64,000 bases of DNA from Albugo candida (Eukaryota > Oomycota > Peronosporomycetes > Albuginales > Albuginaceae), in assembly GCA_905220665.1 (NCBI GenBank), contig CAJNAR010000002.1, positions 310,001-374,000 of the forward strand, in the 5' to 3' direction. Below the pieces are notes generated by a model, which did not search any database, was not told where the DNA came from, and was given only the letters and a program-made list of their open reading frames with translations. Shown here piece by piece: positions 11,544 through 21,851 of this stretch. Within the stretch, counting starts at the first letter, position 1; the number at the start of each line of letters is the position of its first letter. A program made the translations under genes and the position numbers.

Positions 11544-14500
11544 ATGACATCCAATCATAATTTCCGCGATTCAAGCGCTTTGTGTCATCGCAATGCGACT
11601 CACAATTTCAATACCATTAGCAATATCCGAACCAATTCCGAAAATATCCGTATCAAGTACAATTTCACCGCTAATGCTATTGATATAAGCTCCAATTCAC
11701 TCGCTGCCCTCGCAGGGAGCGGAGGCCTGCACATTATCCAGTTGCACTCCCCTTTTGTCCCTACCATAAATATGTTTCACCATACTGGCTCCACAGTATC
11801 ACATGTTAAATTCCATGGAAATTCGTCGTTAATTGCCTCTACTTCGGGTTCCTGTGTTCTCTTATACGACCTTCTTTCCTCTCGAAATCCTACCCTTGCA
11901 TTTCCCTCTAATGATAATGTAACAGGTATCTCTTGGTCACCAAGCGATGAATCAGTTCTGGCAGTATGTTTACGGAATGGAAATTCAGTCCTTTGGGATG
12001 CTCGAATTGGGTCTGAAAGCCCAATTTTAAACCTTCCAGTATGTCAGCCTTCTACAGCCTCACAGGTCGAGTGGAATCCGTCCAATACACACGAAATCGC
12101 CATTGTACAAAATGGTGGAGTAAACATCTGGGATACTCGACAGGTCCATACTCAACCGAGTGTCCGGCTCGGCGATCCCCATCAGCTCATAAATCGAATG
12201 GATTGGCATCCTCGAGCTTATCAAGTCATTACGTGTTCGGAAGATGCGCTGGTGCAATTATGGGACGTCATGCAGCCAATTTCTTCTCGCGGATGTATTT
12301 CAATATCAAATCCTGTGACAGATATTGCGTACACACCATTTGGAAATGGGTTTCTCACAAAATCAATGGGTGAAGGCTCTTATTTACGGCTTTGGAAAAT
12401 TGGGTTCCAAGACACTAATTCGTACTCTGCAAAGCAAATTCATTTTTTCATAGAAAATCGAAAAGATGTAATCGACGCCTTTGCTTGGAGGTCACTCGGA
12501 GGAAACAAATTCCAAATTGTTTCTTTGATAAATCATAATGAATTAAGTCTTCGCAATGTCGACCCTCAACACGTATTGGAATGTGACATTGATGGGAGCT
12601 ATAAAGAATTGAGCTCAAGTTTTGAAGGACTCTATGCATCGCCGTCTCCAGTACAGAGCCCTGGATGGGATATATCAATACTGAAAAATGATTTAGCCTC
12701 CGTTGTGTCGGCTACAGGTTACCCGATCGCCGCTGAAGAATATAAAAGCTCGTGGCCTAATCATCCCGGTTGCATCTTGCTGGAAGATGAAACGATAAAA
12801 AACGATTTTTTTGAACCGAGATCTTCGCTGGACGAGCATGGATCCGAATACAACCTTACTGAAGAACATCGTCTGAGCTTTAGCGATACCGATCGAGTGT
12901 CCAATTCAAGACTCGAGACACAAATGAGCACTTCGGCAAGAAGTCTTCCATGTCCGCGTATCCATGGAGCTTCATTTAGTGGGCCAAATATGCTTGTGAT
13001 GTTTGACTCTCGTATAGCAATAGGCCAAAGTCGTGTGAATACGGGCAGTAATTCTTTTTGCAAGCGAAAGAATAAAAAAGCTTGTGAATCAAGTGGCGAG
13101 GAGAACAATGGCAAAAAGAAGCAAATAAACGCGAATCACGAGTACCTAGGGAGCAATTCTCTTCCTCGAACCTACGGAGAGCTACTTGTATATCGAGATG
13201 CAAGGTTTATGCGAAAGAACCAGACACTGACATCGTCTTTATCGGTGGCCGCGAATTTGGCTTCAATGGACTTGGGTGCGTCCTCAGAGCGGGGAATCGA
13301 TAACTTAATGGACTATACATTCGGAGCAGACGAAAATGATTTCATGCATACCCAGTCATGTCGTATGGTCGCTTCGACCGGCCAATTCCCTGGCAAAAAT
13401 GCAGCAAGTGAGATAGCACGTACTGGTGATTTTGAGTACACTGCGTTCAAAGACTCGACGTCCAAGAAAAACGGTGATGGCGTGATGCGTTACTCTGACG
13501 ATTTGTATCATAATACGCCCAGTAATCAATCAAGAAATCCATTGTTGACGTTTGATCACCACAAGACGCCGTATGGGCTGGGATCAACGCCGCAATTCGT
13601 GCCTCGGAATCATCGTATTACTGATCGTCTTGCGCAGCAAAAGCGAGTTCTCGACGCACCGTCTTCTTCGAATTGGAGCTTATCATTGCGTGTGACGCTA
13701 GTGGATCTGTCAAGGCTCTGTGGCGTGACTGCGGTATTGATGTATGAGACTTGCCTGAGTCCAGAGGCTTTGCTATCGCACAACAATGAGCATGTTGGTA
13801 CCAGACCGCTCAAAGGGAAGAAGAAAGAGCTCCTACTGACACAATGGATCCATGACCAGCAATCTTGTCAGCGAGAAATGCCGTCGAATCCGACACGACC
13901 AACAAGTCTGAACGGCTTCTGGCACAATGTGACAAACACATCCGTCAACTCTTCTCCGTTTGAACGTGTTTGCAGTTATAACGCACAGATAGCGACACTC
14001 GGAGGTCGACCAGATCTTTGCAAAGTGTGGACGCTGTTAGGATCAGTGTGTGCCGCTCCGATATACCTCTCGCTATACAAGGAAAAGTATGAACGCACAC
14101 TCAATGTGTCCGAGTCGTGGAAGCATCATCCATTTGGCTTGCCGCTTATAAATCGACTTCTTCAAATGTACGAGCAAGTCGGAGATCTTCCTTCCCTGGC
14201 TTCGCTTGTGTGTGTCCTGGAAAATGAGAACGGGATCAACAAGACCGTACCTATGCACGCATCCGTCGATCGACTGAATGAGGCATTTAGACCTGTGGAT
14301 CCTATGAATGACGTGAATCGTGCAGGTGCATTGCTCCCTGTGGAAGGCTCCCATCGATCAAGCAGTTTTGGTGAGATATGGAGAAATAAACTTGCAAAAC
14401 ACAGCAACTCTACGTCATCTACTGGTGGCGGGCTTCCCCTTGATTCTCGATTGTTATCATCAATCGGATCGGGTGCCTCACCGACACTATCTCCACACTC

Positions 14501-15324
14501 GCCTTCATTTATATCGCTTCTTGCAATGAAGGAGTCTCATTTGTTGCATAATCCACCTGATCAACTGTCGAAACCCTCGGGGGCACCTACAGGTAGCTGG
14601 AAGCTGGAATTCGAAAAGCTTGAAAATCCTTTTCGTACGTGGAGTGCGGGGATACGTGAGATGTCACCTCCTCGGGTCTCTGCTCAAACTGCATTACGAC
14701 TTGCCGAGAACGCTGTTAAACCTCCAACACGGAGCAAAATTCTCACTTCAGCTCTCTCATCGAAACAAAATCAGGGCACAGTACTCCATCTAAGACTTCA
14801 AATAATTCCCAAAAACGAAAATGAAGCGTTGATGGGAGGCGAGTTTAGTCGACATGCTATCTACAAAGGCGGTTATGCTGATGTCCTGTACCGCTACGGA
14901 GCCATTTCACGTCGAACTGAGATTCTTAAAGAGAGAGCATTGACCAATGAAGCACATGTAGGCATCCATTTTGGCATTCTGTGCTGGCGATGTCAGACGG
15001 TAAGATACTTGCGGCCTGCAAATAAGCTCTTCCTGACATTACTTGTAGCCCTGTCACGACTCGATATGCCGAGCTTGTCGTGACTTTGCGATACAATGCA
15101 GCCTTTGCCAGCTCACCGTGCGTGGTCAGTCCATGTTCTGCATGAATTGCGGACACGGAGGTCATGTGGACCATATGCGCTCATGGTTTCGAGAGTGTAA
15201 TTTATGTCCCACAGGCTGTGGGTGCTGGTGTCAGGATGTGACTGGAAGCTCCCCAAGCTATCCCTACTCGCAAGTCGTAGAAGAATCGAATGCGGTAGCT
15301 CACGCACGCTCCTTTTCATTTTGA
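11544..15324 (+). CDS. WDR59: WDR59-like subunit of GATOR2/SEACAT, two exons
   Basis: Exon 1 is 11544-14999, intron 15000-15048 (49 nt, GTAAG...TGTAG), exon 2 15049-15324; spliced product 1243 residues. The N-terminal ~300 residues are WD40 repeats (ILNLPVCQPSTASQVEWNP, VNIWDTRQ, MDWHPRAYQV, LWDV, YTPFGNGFL). The centre has HGASFSGPNMLVMF, a long low-complexity linker, then DLCKVWTLLGS and HHPFGLPLINRLLQMYEQ, as in WDR59 C-terminal helices. The intron splits the C-terminal RING-like zinc domain. Joining gives CWRCQT-PCHDS, CRAC, CSLCQL, FCMNCGHGGHVDHM and NLCPTGCGCWC, a close match to the WDR59 RING. WDR59 belongs to the complex that relieves GATOR1 inhibition of TORC1. The SSxS-rich linker (residues ~420-700) is long for the family. 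An unspliced reading would end at 15083 and lose most of the zinc ligands. Confidence 0.92.
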
Positions 15325-15915
15325 GCAATATGTCAGTTAGTCTCATAAGTATTTTCTGAGGCTTCGAGTCTCAGTTTCCTCGACATCGAGTTGTGTTTTA
15401 CTTCTACACTGCATTGTATGCGCTTTCTGGGTAGACTGCGGGATCCGCTTACTTGACTATTATCATTTTGTCCTTTTCATGCGAGAAGTTCCTGGACTAC
15501 GAGATAGCTACATTGTGTCTATGATTGTCTGACGAGGGAGCCATATCGGATCTCTGATGAGTAAGAAGTCATTTTTCTTTATTTCATGAGAGTGTATGTT
15601 GTTAATTGGAAGACGAATTGGCGGAATACATAATCCAAATAATAAAACAAAACATGTTTTATATGCGGGTGCTCCATTTGAGGTTTCATGCGCTTCCTAT
15701 CAATCGAAAAATTATCACCTTTCGTGGCTATCAAAGGGATTATAAAGCCTACATTCTTCTCGATACATTTCTACGTCTATGAGCTCCTTTTTAATCGCTA
15801 CATTATACTATAGTATCGTATAAATCACTATTATGAAAAGGGTTATGAAGGATAACCTGGCTGTACCCTACCATTTTGATGTGCACATAATTGGGACGAG
15901 GAAAGAAGAGGAAAA
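15325..15915 (+). other. Spacer between WDR59 and the coiled-coil gene
   Basis: About 590 bp, AT-rich toward its right half, with short overlapping frames only. It presumably holds the WDR59 3' untranslated region and the promoter of the next gene. A 5' exon of the coiled-coil gene could also lie here; I cannot demonstrate one. Confidence 0.35.
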
Positions 15916-16839
15916 ATGCGTGCGGGTGAACAACATTCCTACAAACAGAAAGAAACCGAAAAATCGACCATCATTCCGGACAACTATCGTGTGTGTATTC
16001 AGCAATTGGATGCGCATTTCCGTACGACAGTGAGCGCGATGGAGCATCAAATGGAGTTGATGACGCAACAAAACGAGCTTTTAAAAAAACGTTTACATCG
16101 TGCGGAATCCACACAACGGATGCAGGGAGACGAGTTGCGGCGAATAGAGGAGTGCTTGCAATTATCAAGAGAAGAAATTGTAGCTGTTCGCGTCGAAGCG
16201 AATGAAATGATGCGGCAGGAACGTGCATACTGGACGAATGAATATCAATCCAGCAAGGAAACGGAAATAAATGAACTACTACAATACATTGAAGAATTGC
16301 AGGGTACGGTACAATTAAGAGATGAAGATATATGGAAATTACGGTACGCCAATCAGGAATTGAAATGTCTTTTGAGTCGAATGATACCGAAAGATCAAAT
16401 GCATGCAAATCAATGGCAATCACCCCACGAAAACAATTATGTCCACCAGAAGTATCCGCAGACGCGAGCGGAATCGTATGAGGTCAAAGGCAGTCGGAAA
16501 ACAACGCGTCAACAAGCATTTACAGAGAAGCACAACCTTACCAGTGGAGAGATCGCAATCCAAACGCTCGTTCTATGCGATGCAGAAGATCTTTCCCGCT
16601 CCTCTTCAAACGCTTCCATTTCGCCAACGATGTCACCAAATGGTACTTCCGTTTTAACCCGAATTGAGGCCTCAATTGAAGCTAAAGATGGACGGGAGGA
16701 TCGCGAGCCGATACGATGGAGTCTGGCCGATGATCACGAATTTGACAAATTGCCATCTCATACAAGCCGACTAGAGGTGGAACTGGCGACACTTCGGTCA
16801 AAGCTAAAATTATGTCAGGAGCAAAGTGGTGCATTGTGA
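15916..16839 (+). CDS. Coiled-coil protein of unknown function
   Basis: Open frame of 307 residues. Residues ~30-160 are a strongly predicted coiled coil rich in Glu, Gln, Arg and Leu (EHQMELMTQQNELLKKRLH, ELLQYIEELQGTVQLRDED). A polar linker follows, then a Ser-rich stretch (LSRSSSNASISPTMSPNGTS) and a second short coiled segment near the end (LEVELATLRSKLKL). There is no signal peptide or membrane segment. I do not recognise a family; such proteins are often scaffold, centrosomal or flagellar. The stop at 16839 may not be the real end: GT at 16820-16821 could be a donor leading to the protein-like frames just downstream. The start is the first ATG of the frame and unproven. Confidence 0.6.
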   Translation: MRAGEQHSYKQKETEKSTIIPDNYRVCIQQLDAHFRTTVSAMEHQMELMTQQNELLKKRLHRAESTQRMQGDELRRIEECLQLSREEIVAVRVEANEMMRQERAYWTNEYQSSKETEINELLQYIEELQGTVQLRDEDIWKLRYANQELKCLLSRMIPKDQMHANQWQSPHENNYVHQKYPQTRAESYEVKGSRKTTRQQAFTEKHNLTSGEIAIQTLVLCDAEDLSRSSSNASISPTMSPNGTSVLTRIEASIEAKDGREDREPIRWSLADDHEFDKLPSHTSRLEVELATLRSKLKLCQEQSGAL

Positions 16840-16925
16840 AAGTCGAATTTATAGACTGTAAGCCATCAGTACAGAATTTGTTGCTGAAAAGACAAATGAA
16901 ACGTCGGATGTCGAACGAGCTGAAA

Positions 16926-17267
16926 TATAGATTTTTTAGAAGAATCTCATCGACAAGTACGACCGAAACCGCCTCAGTCTTCAAGTGGGAAGCGATATGT
17001 CGGGCGTAAGTCTTTTTCGTTCTCAGTACTGAAAATATTCTCCCAGTTGCCACGAATAAAGCATTTGGATGACATTGGGCCGTTGCAAATAGGAGCTCTC
17101 GTCTCAGCTTCTCGAGTCCAAGTGCTGAATTGATCATTCTATCGTCGACATGGCGTGGCGTGGCACTAGGATTGTCTCGCTACAAGCGAGCTTCCGTGCA
17201 AGATTTCGTCGAAAATGGAATCACGCCAATGAAACTCCAGCAACATCCTCAAATCAATCGACAATAG
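16926..17267 (+). other. Possible 3' exons of the coiled-coil gene
   Basis: Two protein-like stretches lie in different frames downstream of the coiled-coil stop codon. The first runs to TGA at 17131-17133 and reads FLEESHRQVRPKPPQSSSGK near its start and RIKHLDDIGPLQIGAL near its end. The second ends TAG at 17265-17267 and reads RASVQDFVENGITPMKLQQ. A 71-nt phase-0 intron starting GTCCAAG could connect them, and a ~107-nt intron ending at an ATATAG acceptor could connect the first to the coiled-coil exon. Intron sizes are larger than elsewhere in the window, so the joins are tentative. Confidence 0.3.
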
Positions 17268-19840
17268 CGCAAGCTCACCGCCAGGGTGTAGTGTACAACA
17301 GTACACCACCAAGAAAATCCATCAGTCTTTGTACACTAGCACCGGATGCTCATTGATCCGACAATGCGTATATGTGATATAACTTCACTGGACCACAGTG
17401 AAGTTCAATGTTGTGTGCACTGGAAGTTCACTTTCGGTATTCCTCTTTGCAGCCAAATACGCTTTTTCAGCAGTATACAATATCGTCTTAATGGAATTTG
17501 TCGATCACGCCAAATTGAGAATTGGTCACAAATGGGAATATATGCATGCATGGTGTACCTGCCCGCCATTTCTTTGAAATGCTTGTATGGAAGGTAGACT
17601 TGCATTCAAAAACTCTTCTCTGATATGACCCAAGTGGGAAGAAGCCCTCCAGCTATACAAGGAAGAATGTAAGGCACATGGTTGAAGGATGAAGATGCGT
17701 CATTCTTTTCTACGTGCAGAGACCACTGCGCACAAAACGTCTTTTTATACAAGTCTATGACTCAGTCATGTCTTCGCCTAGAGCTCTCTGGAACCATCAG
17801 GGGCGTCAGCGTGGTGATCTTTGACACATTGGTTCAACGCTTGACCAAATATGATTTCAGAGCATGGTCATCTTCAAGCAAGTAACGTCTAGTCAAGGTA
17901 TGTTGTCGGAAAAGATAAATTTGACCTGTGATTTGCGGCATTTTATTACTCAAGCAACCTACCTAGAAGCAGCATTGATGGCAGTAATCGAAAAGTGCAG
18001 TGCCGGAGAGGAATACCAACTTAGGGAAAACGAAGCAACGACTTCAGCATGCTTGCTGTCGATTCCGTATGAGCTGGAAATATGCGGAACGAAGACTGTT
18101 TGACGATACAGCGCATATTCGGTATGAATGACAATAGAGGCACGCAACACCGCGTTGATTAAAAGAGACGAATGCTTTCGATAACTTGAGAAAGAAGCAT
18201 TCTGATCGTCGCAGTTTTGCAAGGATTCTATAAAAGAAGACATGCTACAGAGCGTATTATCTCGGTAAACTGCCGTAGCTAAATACAAGTCTAAAAGGAG
18301 CTTACGTTTTATAGAAAGAGCTCTGACACGAATATTTGACCATTGTACCATTCAAATATTGTCAGTTGCAATTCCAATCGTCCAAGTATTATGTGGGGCG
18401 CTAGTAGGGCCGCCTTTCATAGATAGAGAACTAAACAAATAGCTAAATTGGCAACTTTCATTCAGATTCAGAGACAATAACGCATTTTTGGGGCTAAAGA
18501 ATTTCAGTGTCTCAACGCGATTTAATAATTCCGAAGTGAGACTTATTCGCATGCATAAATCATGTCATGAATCTACCTGGAAAAAAAGTGGATCACCATG
18601 TTTTCTTTCGCATATATTGATATGTTCTGCCTCAAAATTTTGTGTCATCGTCCGTGATGAAATTATATTTCGTTTCTGTATGTGCGAATTGAACCGTCAT
18701 TATCTCGATCGAATCATCATGTAGGAATGTCTTGTGCTTTGTTCAACCACACTCGAAGCATCAGAGTTGCATGTTTGAGCTATTGAATGATTCTTGACGA
18801 AAAGAAGAGCGATAAAACAAAAACAAGCATGGGGAAAGTAAGATACCTCGAACAAACACAGTATCTTCTCGAAGCGAATCAATATGCTGGATATTTTTCT
18901 TTATCAGCAATACACACGTATCATGTCGGCGCACAAGGTTACTAGAACATGCTTATTAAGCAATTATTTAAGGCTTTCACATGTCACAGATTTTTGAAAC
19001 AATCAGGTGATACTGTGTATTTCTTCTTCACACGACAGCAGGAATGATTTTGAGTGTACTGTTCTATCTCGTTTTAAAGCACGCTAGGAAGTTCTCCAAA
19101 GTGCTGAGTCAGCATATTACCAATCTTTACTCTCGTACCTACGAGCAGCCTGCTTTTTATCCGCTTTTTCTCTCATACAATATCGGCACCTGCATCATTT
19201 CATACGGTGTTGCCGCCTCTGTTGGCTACTGGACTTAAATCATCAAATCCTGTCAGAAATGGTACCGAGGCGGCCAGAGACCTGACAACATTCCAGCCGA
19301 TCAGATACCATCTTCCGACATGTCGACCCATATGTCGGTGGTCCATTCTTTTCTAATATATTCTCCTCAGATACCACCGTCATTCAAGCGTGTGTATCGT
19401 CCTGTTTTGTGTCATGGTTATATTATCCTATCCAAAAGCTTGTGCAAAGTTGCAATTTTGCTTCCGCAAATGTATTAGCTGACACAGCATTCGCTATTCC
19501 TCCAGTTCTAATTAGTTTATCTTGCGTGTTCTATTACTGCATTTTCATTTTTATCAAGCTTCACATCACATGATTCTAATAAGTATTTGCTTCTACATTT
19601 CCGCAAAGGAGGTATAAGCCAGCTGTTGATAGTGTTTTCTACAGACTAAAATAATAAAGTACGACTTCCATAAATGTTTCTTTCCATAATCTCGTTACAT
19701 TGGTTGATAATCATCAGATTATCTCTGACGTCAGAATGATAATGCAAACCAATCGCTTATGCGGAGATTTACAGAAGACTACTTCTTCTACAAAATGAAT
19801 GGACTGAACGAGCCAAAAAAGTTGGGTTTAGACACAAGGG
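17268..19840. other. Gene-poor stretch with one weak candidate frame
   Basis: No known family was recognised. The best candidate is a minus-strand frame from 18552 to 17959, about 197 codons interrupted by one TGA directly before an ATG near 18351. It includes YLATAVYRDNTLCSMSSF and has no homology I can name. It may be a decayed gene or chance. The rest has only short frames on both strands. Confidence 0.3.
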
Positions 19841-19874
19841 TTGAATTCATTGTTCAATTTCAAATCGTCTGACC
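19841..19874 (+). promoter_or_regulatory. Conserved 5' flank of the secreted-protein family
   Basis: The ~34 bases before the start codon (TTGAATTCATTGTTCAATTT onward to GTCTGACC) closely match the bases before the start of the paralogue at 49209 (reverse strand, 49210-49243). The shared leader suggests the duplication unit included the 5' untranslated region and perhaps a core promoter. Confidence 0.45.
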
Positions 19875-21851
19875 ATGCTGCATCAACACTGGCTTCTCTT
19901 CTTAGTTGTGTGGCTCATTGGCATGGTAGCTGATGCCAATAAGTCAGTATATATCACCGTCAAATTGTCTTCGGTAAGCGACCTAGTCAAGTGCCAATCC
20001 TGCCTAACAGACATTGCCGGATTGAATCGTCTTTCGCTTGCACATATTGAGTCGATCATGTCAGATTCAAATACACCGTCTACCCTTGCAGTTTTCAAAG
20101 CGTCTGGTTTGGTGTCTTCTTTTTTACGAGCCGGTATTGATTGTCAGCACATTGGCCAATGCGACTCCATAACAGTACCGCATTTTGATATTGCGAGCAC
20201 AGTACCATCTTCTCCCCGATTTCCAATTAACGCCGATATGACACCGCTTGTTACGTATTGCCTTCTCACAGATTCGCCAAAGAGTGTTGAATGCGGCATG
20301 TGTCTTAAAATGGCGAGTGGCTCTGAGAGCATACAAAAATTTCGACTGGTAAACATGGATGGAAGCGTAAGATATTTGCATGTGCTAATCACTTGGCAAC
20401 AAGACATCCTTCAGCCATGTCTGTTGTCTGATATATGTAGTGGACCAACCTATGAATTTGTTGACGCTTCTTGTAAGCATCTTGTCAAGAAAATCTCCTT
20501 GCCTCCTTTATTTGGTGAAAGTAAGAATACTCCATCGACACCAAATTACTATGCACATCAAGATGTATTTAAATCCACGATCGATTCAATCCGTGAAAGT
20601 ATAGCATGGGAGCCAGAATGCTTTCGAACTACTGCGTCCCACAGCTCACGGACGTCTTGCCTTGACTGCATGGCGCGTCAGTCTCGTGGAATAGCAGTAC
20701 TGCTCGCGTATAATACCATGGAATTCAATTCTGAGGGACATGCAGGGGATAGTGAACAATATATCCTTGTGCTATCACAAAATCCTCAAGTTTTGCCGGA
20801 GATATGTAGACTTATGTGCACAACGGTCGAATCAGTAGTAAAGGAGACATGTACGCAACTCTCTACCAGCAATGTCGATTATTCGTATCCCCAAGGCAAG
20901 ATCTACTACAATATGCGCATACAATCTTACAGGAGGCCCGAAATCGTTCAAACTATTCTGAAAAAGCATGAAACTTCAAAGTGTATGAGGGTTGAACACG
21001 AGCCAAAGAATCAGAAACTGTGCCAGGATTGCTTGGAGTTAAAGGCCAAACTTGATGTAAGAAGGCTATCGCAGATTGAACTTTTGATCTCATCGAATAA
21101 TGAGTTCAAGACTTCGACCGTATCAGATTGCATCACATTTGGATCTGAGTTGACAAAAAACTTATGCAAAGTAGCGACCGATGTTCCTGACCAATTCTGT
21201 ATACATTCCGATCCATCACTTCCCGGTCGTAATGGTAATATTTTGCGGATTCCCCCTACAAAGAACAAACTCCTGGTCAGTACTAGTAGAAGATGGCCAG
21301 AAAAACCTACTCTAGATTGTTATACTTGCCTGACCTCGAGGATGGATATTTTGCTTATCGATTTTTTTTATCCCACGAGCTTTTGGATGGTGGGTGGTCC
21401 ACAGGAAAACTACTGTTTCATGGAGTGTGGAGTCTTAAATATGGCTAAAGAGGAAGCCCTAGATATCTCTTCGCTTCGACCAATATCTTCGGAGTCACTG
21501 GAACTTCGATATCGTTTGGCTGGTCAAGGGGCGGAGATGAATATTTGGACCAATCAAGAACGTGATCACTCTTCTCCTATATATGGTGGTAGTACAAGTC
21601 AAGTACAGCATGTAGAACAAGGGAGACAGAGAGAAGGAGCCAAGAAGAACACGAATTCAAACCGTAAGAATAAAGGCAAGCGAAGTAGCTCTTCCGCGAG
21701 AAAGGATGGATATGATGGTAGAAATGAGGAGCAAGATAATGAAAGATTTGGAGCCGAACAGAAGACGAGGGCCTACTTCTCACTTTATGAGAATATGCTT
21801 GCAGACGCGAATATGGGTAATCCAGCTGATACATATCGAGGGAATTGGTAA
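19875..21851 (+). CDS. Secreted protein with five cysteine modules (family member A)
   Basis: 658 residues with an N-terminal signal peptide (LLFLVVWLIGMVADA, cleavage near Ala21). The mature part is built of about five repeated modules marked by CxxC pairs at residues 40/43, 140/143, 262/265, 383/386 and 482/485. Complete modules follow C-x10-12-C-x2-C(L/M), a Leu/Ile-rich stretch, then two or three more cysteines: module 2 has C129, C140, C143, C182, C188, C200; module 3 has C249, C262, C265, C311, C315, C326; module 4 has C370, C383, C386, C419, C431, C442. This implies six-cysteine disulfide domains. No membrane anchor is seen. Residues ~556-640 are a hydrophilic, basic Ser/Lys/Asn/Arg-rich insertion (RKNKGKRSSSSARK) absent from member B, followed by a shared C-terminal motif (SLYENML). 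I do not recognise the family. A role at the host interface (effector or apoplastic protein) is inference. No introns needed. Confidence 0.8.
   Translation: MLHQHWLLFLVVWLIGMVADANKSVYITVKLSSVSDLVKCQSCLTDIAGLNRLSLAHIESIMSDSNTPSTLAVFKASGLVSSFLRAGIDCQHIGQCDSITVPHFDIASTVPSSPRFPINADMTPLVTYCLLTDSPKSVECGMCLKMASGSESIQKFRLVNMDGSVRYLHVLITWQQDILQPCLLSDICSGPTYEFVDASCKHLVKKISLPPLFGESKNTPSTPNYYAHQDVFKSTIDSIRESIAWEPECFRTTASHSSRTSCLDCMARQSRGIAVLLAYNTMEFNSEGHAGDSEQYILVLSQNPQVLPEICRLMCTTVESVVKETCTQLSTSNVDYSYPQGKIYYNMRIQSYRRPEIVQTILKKHETSKCMRVEHEPKNQKLCQDCLELKAKLDVRRLSQIELLISSNNEFKTSTVSDCITFGSELTKNLCKVATDVPDQFCIHSDPSLPGRNGNILRIPPTKNKLLVSTSRRWPEKPTLDCYTCLTSRMDILLIDFFYPTSFWMVGGPQENYCFMECGVLNMAKEEALDISSLRPISSESLELRYRLAGQGAEMNIWTNQERDHSSPIYGGSTSQVQHVEQGRQREGAKKNTNSNRKNKGKRSSSSARKDGYDGRNEEQDNERFGAEQKTRAYFSLYENMLADANMGNPADTYRGNW

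Noticed and set aside
15000..15083. WDR59 ending at the stop at 15083
   Set aside because: The last residues there are intron sequence. Splicing 15000-15048 restores the RING cysteines characteristic of the family.
16682..17137. Minus-strand ORF of 151 codons
   Set aside because: It lies opposite the coiled-coil gene and its probable 3' exons and has no family features of its own.
19875..21851. Homology of the cysteine modules to plant Gnk2/DUF26 domains (C-X8-C-X2-C)
   Set aside because: The spacing before the CxxC pair is 10-12 and the surrounding residues differ; I see only a superficial resemblance.
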